A stretch of DNA of 64,000 nt from Sphingomonas sp. PR090111-T3T-6A (GTDB lineage: Bacteria > Pseudomonadota > Alphaproteobacteria > Sphingomonadales > Sphingomonadaceae), in NCBI RefSeq assembly GCF_000383095.1, contig NZ_AORL01000021.1, positions 434,001 to 498,000 on the forward strand. Reading direction: 5' to 3'. The notes below the pieces were generated by a model, which saw nothing but the letters and a program-made list of their open reading frames with translations, made no database searches and had not been told where the DNA came from. Within the stretch, counting starts at the first letter, position 1. Each line of letters begins with the position of its first letter. Below are positions 50,383 through 63,173 of this stretch, in pieces. Position numbers and translations under genes: made by a program.

Positions 50383-52457
50383 TCGTCCATGGTCCCGTGA
50401 GATGGTCTCGGGCTATTCTCGCTTGCCTCCGATGGCGGAGCGACGGCGGTAGCGGCGGCGGTGGACGGCGGGATCGCGGCCTTCTCCACGGCACTGGTAT
50501 CGCCCTCGTCCGGGGAAATAGGGTGCTGAGCGGCGGCATTCGCCTGCACGGCCGCCCAGTTCGCCTTGTCCCGCGCCGTGCGTGTGGCAATGTCGCCGCC
50601 CCAACTCGGCTGCATTTTCGCTAGCGTGTCGAGCGCGCGCTGCTTGTCGTAGAGGAAGGTGAAAGCGTCGCGGGCGACGCCGGCCGCGAAAGTGCCGTGG
50701 CCGGCATGTTCCATGATGAAACCCGCCGCGTAGCGCGGTTGCTCGACCGGAGCGAAGGCGATGAACAAGCCGTGGTCGCGCAGCTTCCATTCGCCGCTGG
50801 TGCCGAGTGCGCCTGCGCGTCCCGCTTTTCGATCTGCCATGCTGATATGGCGGACCTGCGCCGATCCGGTCTTGCCGCCCATGTCGATGCCCGGAACCTG
50901 TATCCGCGCGCTGCCCGCCGTGCCGCCGGGCCCGACCACCGCGCCCATGGCTTCATGAATGAAACGCAGGTGCTCGGGATCAATACCGAGAGATTCGGCC
51001 GGCTGATCGTTTAGGCGATGGACCATCCTCGGCACCAACGCCTTGCCGCTGGCAATGCGCGCCGCCATTGTCGCGATCTGGAGTGGATTGACCAGCGTGT
51101 AGCCCTGACCGATCGCCGAATTGAGCGTATCGCTGACCGTCCATTCCTTGTGATATTTCTTCTGCTTCCACTCGGGATCGGGCACGGTGCCGAAACGCTG
51201 GGAAGGCACGGGCAGGGGGAATTTCTGCCCCAATCCGAGCCGCTTCGCCATGGCGGCGATCCGCGTCGTGCCAATCCGGCGGGCCATCACATAGAAATAG
51301 ATGTCGCAGCTTTTCTGCACCGCCATGTGCATGTCAACCATGCCGTGACCGCGATGCTGGTAGCAATGGAAGAAGCTGTTCCCAACCTTGTATGTGCCGG
51401 TGCACAGCACACGCTCGTCGGGTGAAACGCCCGCCTCCAGCAGTGCCAGCGCGTTCATCGGCTTGACGGTCGAACCCGCCGGATAAAGACCCTGCAACGC
51501 CTTGTTCATGAGCGGCAGGTGATCGTTCGCCGACAGCCTGTTCCACTCGTCATGCGTGATGCCGCGCGAGAAGCTGTTGGGATCATAGGCTGGCATCGAC
51601 ACCATCGCCAGGATGTCACCGCTCTCGCAGTCGATCACGACGCCTGAGCCTGACTGATCGCCCATGCGCTCGGCCACATAGTCCTGAAGACCGACGTTGA
51701 TGGTGAGCTGCAATGTATGGCCGGGAGTTTCAGGCTGGGTAGTCAGCTCGCGGACCAGCTTGCCGCGAGCCGTCACCTCGGCCCGCTTTGCTCCTGGCTT
51801 GCCTCGCAGATAAGATTCGAACGTTTTTTCAACACCTTCCTTGCCGATCTTGAAGCCCGGCGTGAGTAGCAACGGATCATGGTCCTTCTCATAATCCTTG
51901 GCCGAGGCGGAGCCGACATAGCCGATCAGATGGGCCACCGCCGCACCCGCCGGATAGAAGCGCGAGAAGCCGCGCGCCGGCACCACGCCGGGCAGATCGG
52001 GCAGCCGCAGGTTCACGGCGGCAAAGCGCTCATAGTCGAGATCCTCGACCACCTGCACCGGCTGGAAGCCCGCTGCCTTGTCGAGGCTGTCGTGCAGTCG
52101 CTCGATATCCTCCGGCGCGAGGCCGAGGATATTCTGGAGAAGCTGGATCTCCGCATCCTTGTCGTGCAGCAGATCGGGGATCAGGTCGACGCGAAAATCC
52201 GAGCGGTTGATCGCGATCGGCTGACCGGAGCGGTCGACGATCCATCCCCGACGCGGCGGCACGAGCGTGGAGCGCGCGCGGTTGCTCTCGGCGAGCGCCG
52301 AATATTTGTCCTTCTGCGCGACCGTCAGCCACGCCATGCGGCTGGCCAGCATCACGCCGATGCCGCCTTGGATCGCACCCAGCGCGAAGGTGCGGCGGGT
52401 GAAGGAAAAGCTCTGCTGCGCCTCGGTGACGAGGCGTCCGGGCCGGCGGGGTTTCAC
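50379..52457 (-). CDS. mrdA: Penicillin-binding protein 2
   Basis: PBP2 is the transpeptidase of the elongation machinery. The 692-residue product has a short cytoplasmic N terminus and one membrane helix (FALGAIQGGIGVMLASRMAW). The pedestal domain follows (SLEQ-less region with PPRRGWIVDRSGQPIAINRS), then the transpeptidase domain with the serine box GSTVKPMNALALLEAG, second box SCDIYFYVMARR and third box KTGSAQVRH. The C-terminal 50 residues after the domain are Ala/Pro-rich and probably disordered. It overlaps rodA. Confidence 0.95.
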   Translation of the reverse strand: MKPRRPGRLVTEAQQSFSFTRRTFALGAIQGGIGVMLASRMAWLTVAQKDKYSALAESNRARSTLVPPRRGWIVDRSGQPIAINRSDFRVDLIPDLLHDKDAEIQLLQNILGLAPEDIERLHDSLDKAAGFQPVQVVEDLDYERFAAVNLRLPDLPGVVPARGFSRFYPAGAAVAHLIGYVGSASAKDYEKDHDPLLLTPGFKIGKEGVEKTFESYLRGKPGAKRAEVTARGKLVRELTTQPETPGHTLQLTINVGLQDYVAERMGDQSGSGVVIDCESGDILAMVSMPAYDPNSFSRGITHDEWNRLSANDHLPLMNKALQGLYPAGSTVKPMNALALLEAGVSPDERVLCTGTYKVGNSFFHCYQHRGHGMVDMHMAVQKSCDIYFYVMARRIGTTRIAAMAKRLGLGQKFPLPVPSQRFGTVPDPEWKQKKYHKEWTVSDTLNSAIGQGYTLVNPLQIATMAARIASGKALVPRMVHRLNDQPAESLGIDPEHLRFIHEAMGAVVGPGGTAGSARIQVPGIDMGGKTGSAQVRHISMADRKAGRAGALGTSGEWKLRDHGLFIAFAPVEQPRYAAGFIMEHAGHGTFAAGVARDAFTFLYDKQRALDTLAKMQPSWGGDIATRTARDKANWAAVQANAAAQHPISPDEGDTSAVEKAAIPPSTAAATAVAPPSEASENSPRPSHGTMDE

Positions 52458-52467
52458 GGACGGCCTC

Positions 52468-53004
52468 TCAGTCGGATGCGCGGATCTTGCCGGTCGCCAG
52501 ACGCCAGCGATCGAGCAGCGCGCACAGCCTCCCGACGAAGGGGAAGCAGAGGATACTGGTGAGAATCTGCGGCTCCACCAGCGTCACGGGGGTCGCGCCG
52601 CCTGTCCAGCTGGCGATCGCCCATGCGCCGAGGATGCCGATCGCGATCGCGACCGCCGCCAGCAGCCATTCCTGCCAATAGTCGCGCCAGAGAAGCCTCA
52701 CTTCCACCAAATCGATGAGCAACAGACACAAGGTCCATGTGACCATGCCCGTGCCGAGCGTCTGCCCCGTCAGAAGATCGTCGGCAAGGCCCAGCGGCAA
52801 GCCGATCCAGGCCGGCCACATCTCGGGGCGCAATAGGCGCCAACCGAGCAGCATCAGCAAGCCAAAAGGCGGCCAGGCCGGTGATAATGTCACGGTCGGC
52901 ACGAGCGCGCAGGCCGAGCCGATCAGCGTCGAGACGATCGGCACCAGCCGCGCGCGAACCTCGATGGCCCGGGTCGGTGGAGCAGAGCTGCGCGGCGAGC
53001 GCAT
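52468..53004 (-). CDS. mreD: Rod shape-determining protein MreD
   Basis: MreD is the small integral membrane part of the Mre complex. The 178-residue product has five to six hydrophobic segments and the MreD-like pattern WPAWIGLPLGLADDLLTGQT with LGTGMVTWTLCLLLIDLVEV. It starts on the last base of mreC and stops ten bases before mrdA, in the conserved operon order. Confidence 0.88.
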   Translation of the reverse strand: MRSPRSSAPPTRAIEVRARLVPIVSTLIGSACALVPTVTLSPAWPPFGLLMLLGWRLLRPEMWPAWIGLPLGLADDLLTGQTLGTGMVTWTLCLLLIDLVEVRLLWRDYWQEWLLAAVAIAIGILGAWAIASWTGGATPVTLVEPQILTSILCFPFVGRLCALLDRWRLATGKIRASD

Positions 53005-53888
53005 CAGTGCGTCTCGCCCGGAGCGCCCTTCGACGACGGCGGCAGGCCGGCAAAGGGCTGCTCCACGACCGCATAATCGAGCTGGCTCGGATCGGCGAGC
53101 GGCCAGGCCACGGCGATATCGCCTTCCTTGCGGAGAATCACCGCAACCGGCACGTCCGGAGGATAGAGCCCGCCGGTGCCCGAAGTCAGAACGATATCGC
53201 CCCGGTTGAACGGATTATTACCGGTGCCAAGGGGCCGGATCTCGATCGAGCCGTCCCCACGTCCGGCCGCGAGCGCGGGCATCCCGCCGCGCGCCATACG
53301 CACGGGCACGACGCTCGCATTATCCGTGATGAGAAGCACGCGAGACGCCAGCATCCCCGCTTCGACGATGCGGCCGACCAGCCCCTCGGGCGAACGGACC
53401 GGCTGACCGGGGCGCACGCCCTGCGCCACCCCGGCGGTGAGGGTGGCGAGGCGACGGCTGCTGACACCCGTCGATCCCACGATCCGCGCCACCGCGACCG
53501 AAGCCGGCCGGTTCTCGACCAGATGCAGCATCCGCCGCAGCCGCTCGTTCTCCAGCGCCAGGATGCGGGCGCGCACCAATGCGCGCCGGTTGGCTTCGAG
53601 TTCGCGCTCCATCGCCGCGTTCTTGGAGCCCGCGTCGATGTAGTTGGCCACACCGTCCACGACGGACCCGGCCCCGCGGACCATGCCGCGTCCAAAGGCC
53701 GAGACCGGCGTCGTCAGGTCGAGCGCGGCGCCGCGAACGGCGCCGAACCCTTCCGGATCGACATGTGACACGACGACCAGCCCCAGGCCGACGAAAATTC
53801 CCGTGACTGCGACAACATAGGACAGGAACAGCCCATATTGTGCGCGACGGGAGAAGCCGGGGCGCCGGTTCCGGGTCGGCGCCTTCAT
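53004..53888 (-). CDS. mreC: Rod shape-determining protein MreC
   Basis: MreC is a periplasmic scaffold that links MreB to PBP2. The 294-residue product has one N-terminal membrane helix (YGLFLSYVVAVTGIFVGLGL), a coiled-coil (ERELEANRRALVRARILALE) and the beta-domain with ARIVGSTGVSSRRLATLTAG and GLVGRIVEAGMLASRVLLIT. Length and order match the family. It lies between mreB (14-base gap) and mreD. Confidence 0.93.
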   Translation of the reverse strand: MKAPTRNRRPGFSRRAQYGLFLSYVVAVTGIFVGLGLVVVSHVDPEGFGAVRGAALDLTTPVSAFGRGMVRGAGSVVDGVANYIDAGSKNAAMERELEANRRALVRARILALENERLRRMLHLVENRPASVAVARIVGSTGVSSRRLATLTAGVAQGVRPGQPVRSPEGLVGRIVEAGMLASRVLLITDNASVVPVRMARGGMPALAAGRGDGSIEIRPLGTGNNPFNRGDIVLTSGTGGLYPPDVPVAVILRKEGDIAVAWPLADPSQLDYAVVEQPFAGLPPSSKGAPGETH

Positions 53889-53902
53889 GGCAGCCCCTCC
53901 CG

Positions 53903-56876
<2,974 letters not shown>

Positions 56877-56883
56877 AAGGCGC

Positions 56884-57753
56884 TCAGTCGCGCGCGTGCC
56901 AGCGCCGCGGCTTGAGTTCGCCCACCACGACGCCGCAGAGGATCAGCGCGGCGCCGGCCCAGCCCATCATGCCGAGGCGTTCGCCGGCAAAGCGGCCGAG
57001 GATGCCGGCGAACACCGGCTCCGACGAATAGATGAGCGTGGCGCGGGTGGGGGAGACCGTCCGCTGCGCCCAGTTCATCGCGAGCTGGATGAAGGCGCTG
57101 GCAATGCCCAGTCCGATGCCGCTGATCCACACGGCCGTGCCCGGCATGTGGAAGCTCTCGCCGGCGAAGGGCATGGCAACGAAGCCCGCCACCGCCACGA
57201 TGACGAGATCGAGCACCGCCACGCGTCCGGCGTCGATGCTCTCCGCATAGCGACCGATCAGGATGATCTCGCCCGAGAAGGCGATGGCGCTCGCCAGCGT
57301 CATCCACTCGCCCTTGCCGAACCCAAAGGAGCCGCCCGTAGGGTTGGCGATCAGCACCAGTCCGATGAAGGCGAGCAGGATGCCGATCCAGCTCATGACC
57401 TGCGGCGCGCGGCGCAGCACCGCCCATTGGATCAGCGGAACGAGCGGCACATAGAGCGCGGTCAGAAAGGCCGACATGCTGGACGAGACGGACTGGAGCC
57501 CTCCCGTCTGGAGCAGATAGCCCGCTGCCATCGGGATGCCGATGGCAATCGCGGCCACGATATCCTGTCGCGTCGTCCCCCGAAGCCGTCCGCGCAGCAG
57601 CAGGACCGTCGCCAGCGCGGCCGTGCCGAAACGGAGGCCGACGAAGAAGAACGGCCCCGATCCCGCGCCCAGCGCGATGCGCGTCGCGAGAAAGGTCCCA
57701 CCCCAGACGAACGCCACCGCCCAGAGCGCGAGATCCGGCAGACGGGACTTCAT
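56884..57753 (-). CDS. EamA/DMT family permease
   Basis: The 289-residue product has ten hydrophobic segments in two EamA repeats (drug/metabolite transporter superfamily). The first repeat opens with LALWAVAFVWGGTFLATRIA and the second with IAFSGEIILIGRYAESIDAG. The charged C terminus (LKPRRWHARD) is typical. Substrate unknown; members export amino acids, metabolites or drugs. It is convergent with mutL and lies one base before the carbonic anhydrase gene on the same strand, so the two may be co-expressed. Confidence 0.85.
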   Translation of the reverse strand: MKSRLPDLALWAVAFVWGGTFLATRIALGAGSGPFFFVGLRFGTAALATVLLLRGRLRGTTRQDIVAAIAIGIPMAAGYLLQTGGLQSVSSSMSAFLTALYVPLVPLIQWAVLRRAPQVMSWIGILLAFIGLVLIANPTGGSFGFGKGEWMTLASAIAFSGEIILIGRYAESIDAGRVAVLDLVIVAVAGFVAMPFAGESFHMPGTAVWISGIGLGIASAFIQLAMNWAQRTVSPTRATLIYSSEPVFAGILGRFAGERLGMMGWAGAALILCGVVVGELKPRRWHARD

Positions 57754-57754
57754 G

Positions 57755-58387
57755 TCAGGCGGCGCGGAAGTCGCCGGTCGCCTCGTCGAGCAGCTTCAGC
57801 TCGCCCTCGCGGATGCCGAACCAGGCGCCGCGCAGCAGCAGCCGTCCGGCCCGCTCCGCTTCCGCCACGAAGGGGAAGGAGCGCAGGTTGGTGAGGCTGA
57901 TCTTCACCGCCTCATGCTCGAGTCGGCGCTGGGCGGCATCGCCATGGCCACACTCGGCCACAACCGTATCCCGCGCGGTATCGAGCATGTCGACCCAGTG
58001 AGCGATGAAGCCGCCGGCTCCGGGCGCTGCGCCTTCGAACGCCTGGGTCATCGATGCCTTGCAGCCGCCACAGAACTCGTGGCCGAGGACGACGATCTCC
58101 TCCACGGGAATCTGCGTCACCGCGAATTCCACCGCGGCGGAAACGCCATGGCGGCTCGTGTCGTTCTCGTAAGGCGGCACCAGATTGGCCACGTTCCGGA
58201 CGACGAAAATCTCTCCGGGCGAAACATCGAAAATCTGTGCCGGATCGACGCGGCTATCCGAACAGGCGATGACGAGCGTCTTCGGATTCTGGCCGTCCGC
58301 CAGCTCGGTCCAGCGGGCGCGCTGCTTCGCCCAGCCCTGCGCGCGGAAGCGGCGGTAGCCGGCAATGAGATTTTCGAAGTCTGACAT
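57755..58387 (-). CDS. Beta-carbonic anhydrase
   Basis: Beta-carbonic anhydrases interconvert CO2 and bicarbonate at a zinc centre. ATG 58387 gives 210 residues. The zinc ligands are present: cysteine in [14 protein letters not shown], and histidine and cysteine in [14 protein letters not shown]. The catalytic aspartate-arginine pair lies in DSRVD. The fold ends with the usual helical C terminus. The frame upstream of 58387 is only a shadow of lipA. The divergent neighbour is lipA, with no evident metabolic link. Confidence 0.94.
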   Translation of the reverse strand: MSDFENLIAGYRRFRAQGWAKQRARWTELADGQNPKTLVIACSDSRVDPAQIFDVSPGEIFVVRNVANLVPPYENDTSRHGVSAAVEFAVTQIPVEEIVVLGHEFCGGCKASMTQAFEGAAPGAGGFIAHWVDMLDTARDTVVAECGHGDAAQRRLEHEAVKISLTNLRSFPFVAEAERAGRLLLRGAWFGIREGELKLLDEATGDFRAA

Positions 58388-58453
58388 GACATGCTGCCTA
58401 AGGATGCGCGGCAGGGCTGGCAAGTCCGCGTCGCAATCGCTATCTCGCCCGCC

Positions 58454-59374
58454 ATGACCGATGCCGCCGCAGAATCCCGTCCGCCCCGCATCCGCAAGCC
58501 CGACTGGATCCGGGTGAAAGCCCCGACGTCCGTGGGCTTCTCCGAAACCAAGGCGCTGATGCGTCGCCTCAACCTCGCCACCGTGTGCGAGGAGGCTGCC
58601 TGTCCGAACATCGGCGAGTGCTGGACCAAGAAGCACGCGACCGTGATGATTCTGGGCGACACCTGCACGCGGGCCTGCGCCTTCTGCAACGTGAAGACGG
58701 GCATGCCGCGCGCCGTCGACAAGACCGAGCCGCAGCATGTCGCCGACGCGGCCGCCGAGCTGGGCCTCGAGCATATCGTCATCACCTCGGTCGACCGCGA
58801 CGATCTGCCCGACGGCGGCGCCTCGCAGTTCGTGAAGGTGATCGAGGCGCTGCGCCGCACGACGCCCAACACCACGATCGAGATCCTGACGCCCGATTTC
58901 CGCAACAAGGCCGACGCCGCCGTCGAGGCGATCGTCGCCGCGCGGCCGGACGTCTACAACCACAATCTCGAGACGGTGCCGAGGCTCTATCCGACGATCC
59001 GTCCGGGCGCGCGCTATTACGCCTCGCTGCGCCTGCTGGAGAGCGTGAAGAAGCATGATCCGTCGATCTTCACCAAGTCCGGCCTGATGACCGGCCTCGG
59101 CGAGCAGCGGCTGGAGGTGCACCAGGTGATGGACGACATGCGCTCCGCCGACATCGATTTCCTGACGATGGGCCAGTATCTCCAGCCGACGCCGCGCCAT
59201 GCGAAGGTGGAGGAGTTCACCACGCCGCAGGCGTTCGGTGCCTATGGAGCGATCGCGCGGGCCAAGGGCTTCCTGCTCGTCGCGGCCTCGCCGCTGACGC
59301 GCTCCAGCTATCATGCCGGCGATGACTTCGCGAAGCTACGCGCGGCGCGCGAAGCCAAGCTGGCACGCGGCTGA
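58454..59374 (+). CDS. lipA: Lipoyl synthase
   Basis: LipA inserts two sulfurs into protein-bound octanoate to make lipoyl groups. The 306-residue product from ATG 58454 has both iron-sulfur clusters: the auxiliary cluster cysteines in [16 protein letters not shown], and the radical [11 protein letters not shown] motif (C-x3-C-x2-C). A C-terminal serine, needed to hold the auxiliary cluster, is in [10 protein letters not shown]. All spacing is normal. It is followed 19 bases later by a COQ10-like gene. Confidence 0.96.
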   Translation: MTDAAAESRPPRIRKPDWIRVKAPTSVGFSETKALMRRLNLATVCEEAACPNIGECWTKKHATVMILGDTCTRACAFCNVKTGMPRAVDKTEPQHVADAAAELGLEHIVITSVDRDDLPDGGASQFVKVIEALRRTTPNTTIEILTPDFRNKADAAVEAIVAARPDVYNHNLETVPRLYPTIRPGARYYASLRLLESVKKHDPSIFTKSGLMTGLGEQRLEVHQVMDDMRSADIDFLTMGQYLQPTPRHAKVEEFTTPQAFGAYGAIARAKGFLLVAASPLTRSSYHAGDDFAKLRAAREAKLARG

Positions 59375-59393
59375 GCGGCGGAGAAGAAAACGG

Positions 59394-59900
59394 ATGCCCC
59401 GTCACGCTGAAACCCGCCAGCTTCCCTATACGCCCGAGCAGATGTTCGATCTGGTGGCGGACGTCGCCCACTATGGCGAGTTCCTGCCCTGGGTCGCGGC
59501 GGTGCGCGTCCGCGAGGACAGCCCGACCGAGATGATCGCGGACCTCGTGGTCGGCTTCAAGGGCATCTCGGAGCGCTTCACTTCGCAGGTGCACAAGCAG
59601 CGCCCGTCGAGCATCCGCGTCGATTATCTGGAGGGGCCGCTCGCGCACCTCACCAACGAGTGGGGCTTCCGGCCGGACGGGCAGGGCGGCACGCTGGTCG
59701 ATTTCGCGGTGGACTTCGCGTTCAAGTCGAAGCTGTTCGAGATGCTGGCGGGGCAGGTGTTCGACCGTGCCCTCCGCAAGATGATCGGCGCCTTCGAAGC
59801 GCGGGCCGCCGAGCTTTACGCGACGGGCGGCGTCGGTTCCCCGAACGCGGCCGGCGAGGGTGTGGGCAGCAGCAGCTCGAGCGCGCACAGCGCCGCCTGA
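59394..59900 (+). CDS. Coenzyme Q-binding COQ10/RatA-like protein
   Basis: Proteins of this START-like (SRPBCC) family bind ubiquinone and aid respiration; RatA has also been described as a toxin that hits ribosomes. ATG 59394 gives 168 residues. Conserved features are YTPEQMFDLVADVAHYGEFL and PWVAAVRV, then GPLAHLTNEWGFRPDGQGGT and FKSKLFEMLAGQVFDRALRK with the helix that closes the cavity. The last 24 residues are Gly/Ser-rich and lie antisense to pncC, and may be a neutral read-through tail. lipA precedes it, and shared expression is likely. Confidence 0.87.
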   Translation: MPRHAETRQLPYTPEQMFDLVADVAHYGEFLPWVAAVRVREDSPTEMIADLVVGFKGISERFTSQVHKQRPSSIRVDYLEGPLAHLTNEWGFRPDGQGGTLVDFAVDFAFKSKLFEMLAGQVFDRALRKMIGAFEARAAELYATGGVGSPNAAGEGVGSSSSSAHSAA

Positions 59901-60364
59901 AGGCGGATCGCGCCGCGCCCAAGATCACCGAACTCGCGCTTGTCGGCCACCACGTCGTCAGGATCGCCGGATCGGCTCGCCCGCGCGAAAACCACCGTCC
60001 CCACGGGCTTCTTCTCGGAGCCGCCGCCGGGACCGGCAATGCCGGTGATCGCCACACCGATGTCGGCGGAGCTATGCTGGATCGCACCCTGCGCCATCGC
60101 CCACGCGGTCGCGACCGATACTGCGCCGAACGTCTCGAGCACGTCGGAAGGGACGCCCAGCATCCCCATCTTCGCCTCGTTGGCGTAGGTGATGAAGCCC
60201 GCCTCGAACACTTCGGACGAGCCCGGAATTTCCGTCAGCGCCGCCGAGACGAGCCCGCCCGTGCAGCTTTCGGCCACCGCGATGCGGAGGCCCGCCGCAC
60301 GGTTTTCCTCGACGACCCTGCGGGCCGCCTCGATCAGTTCCGGAGGGAGGTTGGAGTCGGTCAT
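59816..60364 (-). CDS. pncC: CinA-type nicotinamide-nucleotide amidohydrolase
   Basis: PncC/CinA C-terminal domain enzymes convert NMN to nicotinate mononucleotide in NAD recycling. ATG 60364 gives 182 residues with the domain core: AVAESCTGGLVSAALTEIPG, GSSEVFEAGFITYANEAKMG and AITGIAGPGGGSEKKPVGTV. The N-terminal CinA domain is absent, so this is the stand-alone form. The frame upstream of 60364 is a shadow of the next gene. It overlaps the 3' end of the COQ10-like gene by 85 bases, convergently. Confidence 0.9.
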   Translation of the reverse strand: MTDSNLPPELIEAARRVVEENRAAGLRIAVAESCTGGLVSAALTEIPGSSEVFEAGFITYANEAKMGMLGVPSDVLETFGAVSVATAWAMAQGAIQHSSADIGVAITGIAGPGGGSEKKPVGTVVFARASRSGDPDDVVADKREFGDLGRGAIRLQAALCALELLLPTPSPAAFGEPTPPVA

Positions 60365-60882
60365 CGGCTCGCCCCTTCGTCGTTCGGCCGGCAGATCGCA
60401 AGCCCCTTCGTCTGCTCCGGCCCGGCCACCTGAAGCGCCAGCAGGATCGCTTCCACCATGGCGTGCGCCTTCAACGGCGCGGCCAGCGCGACGATGTTGT
60501 CGATCGTCCCGCAATCCCGAATCGAGACATGCTCGTTGATCTGCTGCCCGACGATCGTCCGCGCCAGATTGATGACGGTGTCGTCGGACGCGAAGCTGGA
60601 AAGATCCTGCCCGGTCGCCGCCTCGATGGCGCGGCGGGCGCGAGCCGGGTCCGCTGGCATCTCGTGCCGGTAGCGGGCAGCGACACCTTTGCCCTCGTTG
60701 GGCAGGAAGGCATCGGCCGGGAGGGCGGGGGAGCAGCGCTCGGTCAGCCCCTCGACCGCGTCGGGCAATGCTACGGCAATCAGCGTCCGCATATCGTCGC
60801 GCTCGATGCAGGAGGGGCGGACAGCCTCGGCGGCCTGCCCCATGCCCAGCGCCAGCAGCGCGGCGAGAGCGGCCTTCCTCAT
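60361..60882 (-). CDS. Secreted protein of unknown function
   Basis: ATG 60882 gives 173 residues with a short signal peptide ([16 protein letters not shown]). The mature part has four cysteines ([33 protein letters not shown]) that could make two disulfides, and a helical middle ([20 protein letters not shown]). The start overlaps the ispDF stop by four bases and the stop overlaps pncC, so translation is coupled on both sides. No motif recognised; possibly a small periplasmic protein conserved in sphingomonads. Confidence 0.7.
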   Translation of the reverse strand: MRKAALAALLALGMGQAAEAVRPSCIERDDMRTLIAVALPDAVEGLTERCSPALPADAFLPNEGKGVAARYRHEMPADPARARRAIEAATGQDLSSFASDDTVINLARTIVGQQINEHVSIRDCGTIDNIVALAAPLKAHAMVEAILLALQVAGPEQTKGLAICRPNDEGASR

Positions 60883-62054
60883 GCGTCCGGCATCCGCACC
60901 GAGGCGATGGCCTGCGCGGCCATGCCCTCGCCACGGCCGGTGAAGCCGAGCTTTTCGGTGGTCGTCGCCTTCACGCTTACACGATGGAGCGGGAGCCTGA
61001 GCAACTCCGCGACCCGCTGGCGCATGGCGTCGCGATGCGGCCCGACCTTGGGCGCCTCGCACATGATCGTGATGTCGACATGATCGATCACGCCGCCCTT
61101 CGCCGCGACGAGGCTGGCGGCGTGTTCGAGGAACTTGCCGGAGTCCGCGCCCTTCCAGCGGGCATCGGAGGGCGGGAAATGGCTGCCGATATCGCCATCC
61201 GCAATCGTGCCGAGCAGGGCATCGGTCAGCGCGTGGAGGCCGACGTCCGCGTCGCTATGCCCGGCCAGCGCCTGCGTGTGCGGGATCTTCAGGCCACAGA
61301 GCATGACATGGTCGCCCTCTGTGAAGGCGTGGACATCGAAACCCATGGCGGTGCGCGGGATCAGGCCAGCGGCGAGACGTCGCTCGGCGGCCGCGAAATC
61401 GGCTTCGTGGGTCAGCTTTTCCAACATCGGATCTCCGGGAACGGCGGCCACGACGAGGCCTGCCTTGCGCGCGACCTGCGCGTCGTCGGTTGCCTCATGC
61501 GCCTCGGGCCAGCCCTGATGAGCCGCGAGAATGGCATCGAAACGGAAGGCCTGCGGCGTCTGCACGCGCGCCAGCCCTTCGCGCGGGACGGTGTCGCCGA
61601 GCGCACCATCCTCGTTGCGAACGAGCGTATCGACCACCGCGAGCGTCGGCACAGCGCCGGGCTGCGTCTCCAGCGCGCCGAGCAGCCGGTCGATCACCGC
61701 GGCCGGCAGGAAGGGGCGAGCGGCATCGTGGATCAGCACGGCATCCGGCGCGCCGTTCGCGGCGATCGCTTTGAGCCCCGCGACGACGGAATCGCGCCGC
61801 GTCGCTCCGCCCGGCGAGACACTCGCAGGCTGGCGGCCATCGAGCGCGGCTACGAGTAACTCCTCCTGACCCGCGCCGATGACGATGTGGACGCTGGCTA
61901 TGCCGGGATGACCCGCCAGCGCGTCGAAGGCCCGGGCGATCACGGCCTCGCCGCCGATCCGACGATATTGCTTGGGGAGCCCTCCACCGGCGCGCGTCCC
62001 GCTGCCGGCAGCGACGATCAGCGCCACCGCGCTCTTCTGTGCTGTCGAAGTCAT
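60879..62054 (-). CDS. ispDF: Bifunctional IspD/IspF, isoprenoid MEP pathway
   Basis: The fused enzyme makes CDP-methylerythritol (IspD) and cyclises its phosphate to MEcPP (IspF) in the MEP pathway. The 391-residue product has IspD features in the first 230 residues ([30 protein letters not shown]-like [20 protein letters not shown]). The IspF features follow ([54 protein letters not shown] with zinc ligands). The fusion is common in alphaproteobacteria. It is divergent from dusB. Confidence 0.95.
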   Translation of the reverse strand: MTSTAQKSAVALIVAAGSGTRAGGGLPKQYRRIGGEAVIARAFDALAGHPGIASVHIVIGAGQEELLVAALDGRQPASVSPGGATRRDSVVAGLKAIAANGAPDAVLIHDAARPFLPAAVIDRLLGALETQPGAVPTLAVVDTLVRNEDGALGDTVPREGLARVQTPQAFRFDAILAAHQGWPEAHEATDDAQVARKAGLVVAAVPGDPMLEKLTHEADFAAAERRLAAGLIPRTAMGFDVHAFTEGDHVMLCGLKIPHTQALAGHSDADVGLHALTDALLGTIADGDIGSHFPPSDARWKGADSGKFLEHAASLVAAKGGVIDHVDITIMCEAPKVGPHRDAMRQRVAELLRLPLHRVSVKATTTEKLGFTGRGEGMAAQAIASVRMPDA

Positions 62055-62165
62055 CGCGCCGCGACCTAGACCTTCCCGAGGCCCATGGGAAGGTCACACC
62101 CCACGCTTGCCGCATCGCCGCAAAACGGGTAGAGGGACTGCCTCTTTTTCAGGCAGATTAGACCC

Positions 62166-63173
62166 ATGCGGAGCGAAGCGCTCGTGAAGCCGATTCAGGT
62201 CGGCCCCCTGACCATCGACACGCCGGTGATCCTGGCGCCGATGACGGGTGTCAGCGATTTGCCGTTCCGCAAGATGGTCCGCCGCTACGGCTCGGGGCTG
62301 AACGTCACCGAGATGATCGCCTCGCAGGCGGCGATCCGCGAGACGCGCCAGTCGCTCCAGAAGGCCGCGTGGGACCCGATCGAGGAGCCGGTCTCGATGC
62401 AGCTTGTCGGCTGCTCGCCCAAGGAGATGGGCGAGGCCGCAAAACTCAACGAGGATCGCGGCGCCGCCATCATCGACATCAACATGGGCTGCCCGGTCCG
62501 CAAGGTGGTGAATGGCGACGCGGGCTCGGCGCTGATGCGCGACCTCGATCTGGCCGCCTCGCTCGTCAAGGCGACCGTCGATGCCGTCTCGGTGCCGGTG
62601 ACGCTCAAGATGCGGATGGGCTGGGATCATGACAGCCTCAACGCACCCGAACTGGCCCGCATCGCCGAGGATCTCGGCTGCAAGATGGTCACGGTCCACG
62701 GCCGCACGCGCAACCAGATGTACAAGGGCACGGCGGACTGGGCGTTCATCCGCCGCGTGAAGGAAGCCGTGTCCATCCCGGTGATCGCGAACGGCGACAT
62801 CTGCTCGGTCGACGATGCGGAAGAGGCGCTGAAGCAATCCGGTGCGGACGGCGTGATGATCGGCCGCGGCGCTTATGGTCGGCCCTGGCTGCTCGGCCAG
62901 ACGATGCGCTTCCTGACCACCGGCGAGCGCAGGCCCGATCCGTCCGTGGACGAGCAATATGCGGTGATCGTCGAGCATTACGAGATGATGCTCAGTCACT
63001 ATGGCCGGGAAACGGGCGTCAACATGGCCCGCAAGCATCTCGGCTGGTACACCAAGGGGCTGCCCGGTTCGGCAGAGTTCCGGAACACCGTCAACCAGGT
63101 GCCCGATGCCGACCGCGTGCTGGCAATGCTCGAAGAGTTTTACCGGCCGTGGCTATCCCGGGCGGCCGCCTGA
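62166..63173 (+). CDS. dusB: tRNA-dihydrouridine synthase B
   Basis: DusB reduces uridines in tRNA to dihydrouridine with FMN. The 335-residue product has the barrel start [20 protein letters not shown] and YGSG, the catalytic cysteine in [19 protein letters not shown], and [15 protein letters not shown] and [20 protein letters not shown] near the FMN phosphate site. A 6-bp hairpin (CTGCCT with AGGCAG) lies in the leader. The gene overlaps the start of ntrB, the classic nifR3-ntrB arrangement of alphaproteobacteria. Confidence 0.95.
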   Translation: MRSEALVKPIQVGPLTIDTPVILAPMTGVSDLPFRKMVRRYGSGLNVTEMIASQAAIRETRQSLQKAAWDPIEEPVSMQLVGCSPKEMGEAAKLNEDRGAAIIDINMGCPVRKVVNGDAGSALMRDLDLAASLVKATVDAVSVPVTLKMRMGWDHDSLNAPELARIAEDLGCKMVTVHGRTRNQMYKGTADWAFIRRVKEAVSIPVIANGDICSVDDAEEALKQSGADGVMIGRGAYGRPWLLGQTMRFLTTGERRPDPSVDEQYAVIVEHYEMMLSHYGRETGVNMARKHLGWYTKGLPGSAEFRNTVNQVPDADRVLAMLEEFYRPWLSRAAA

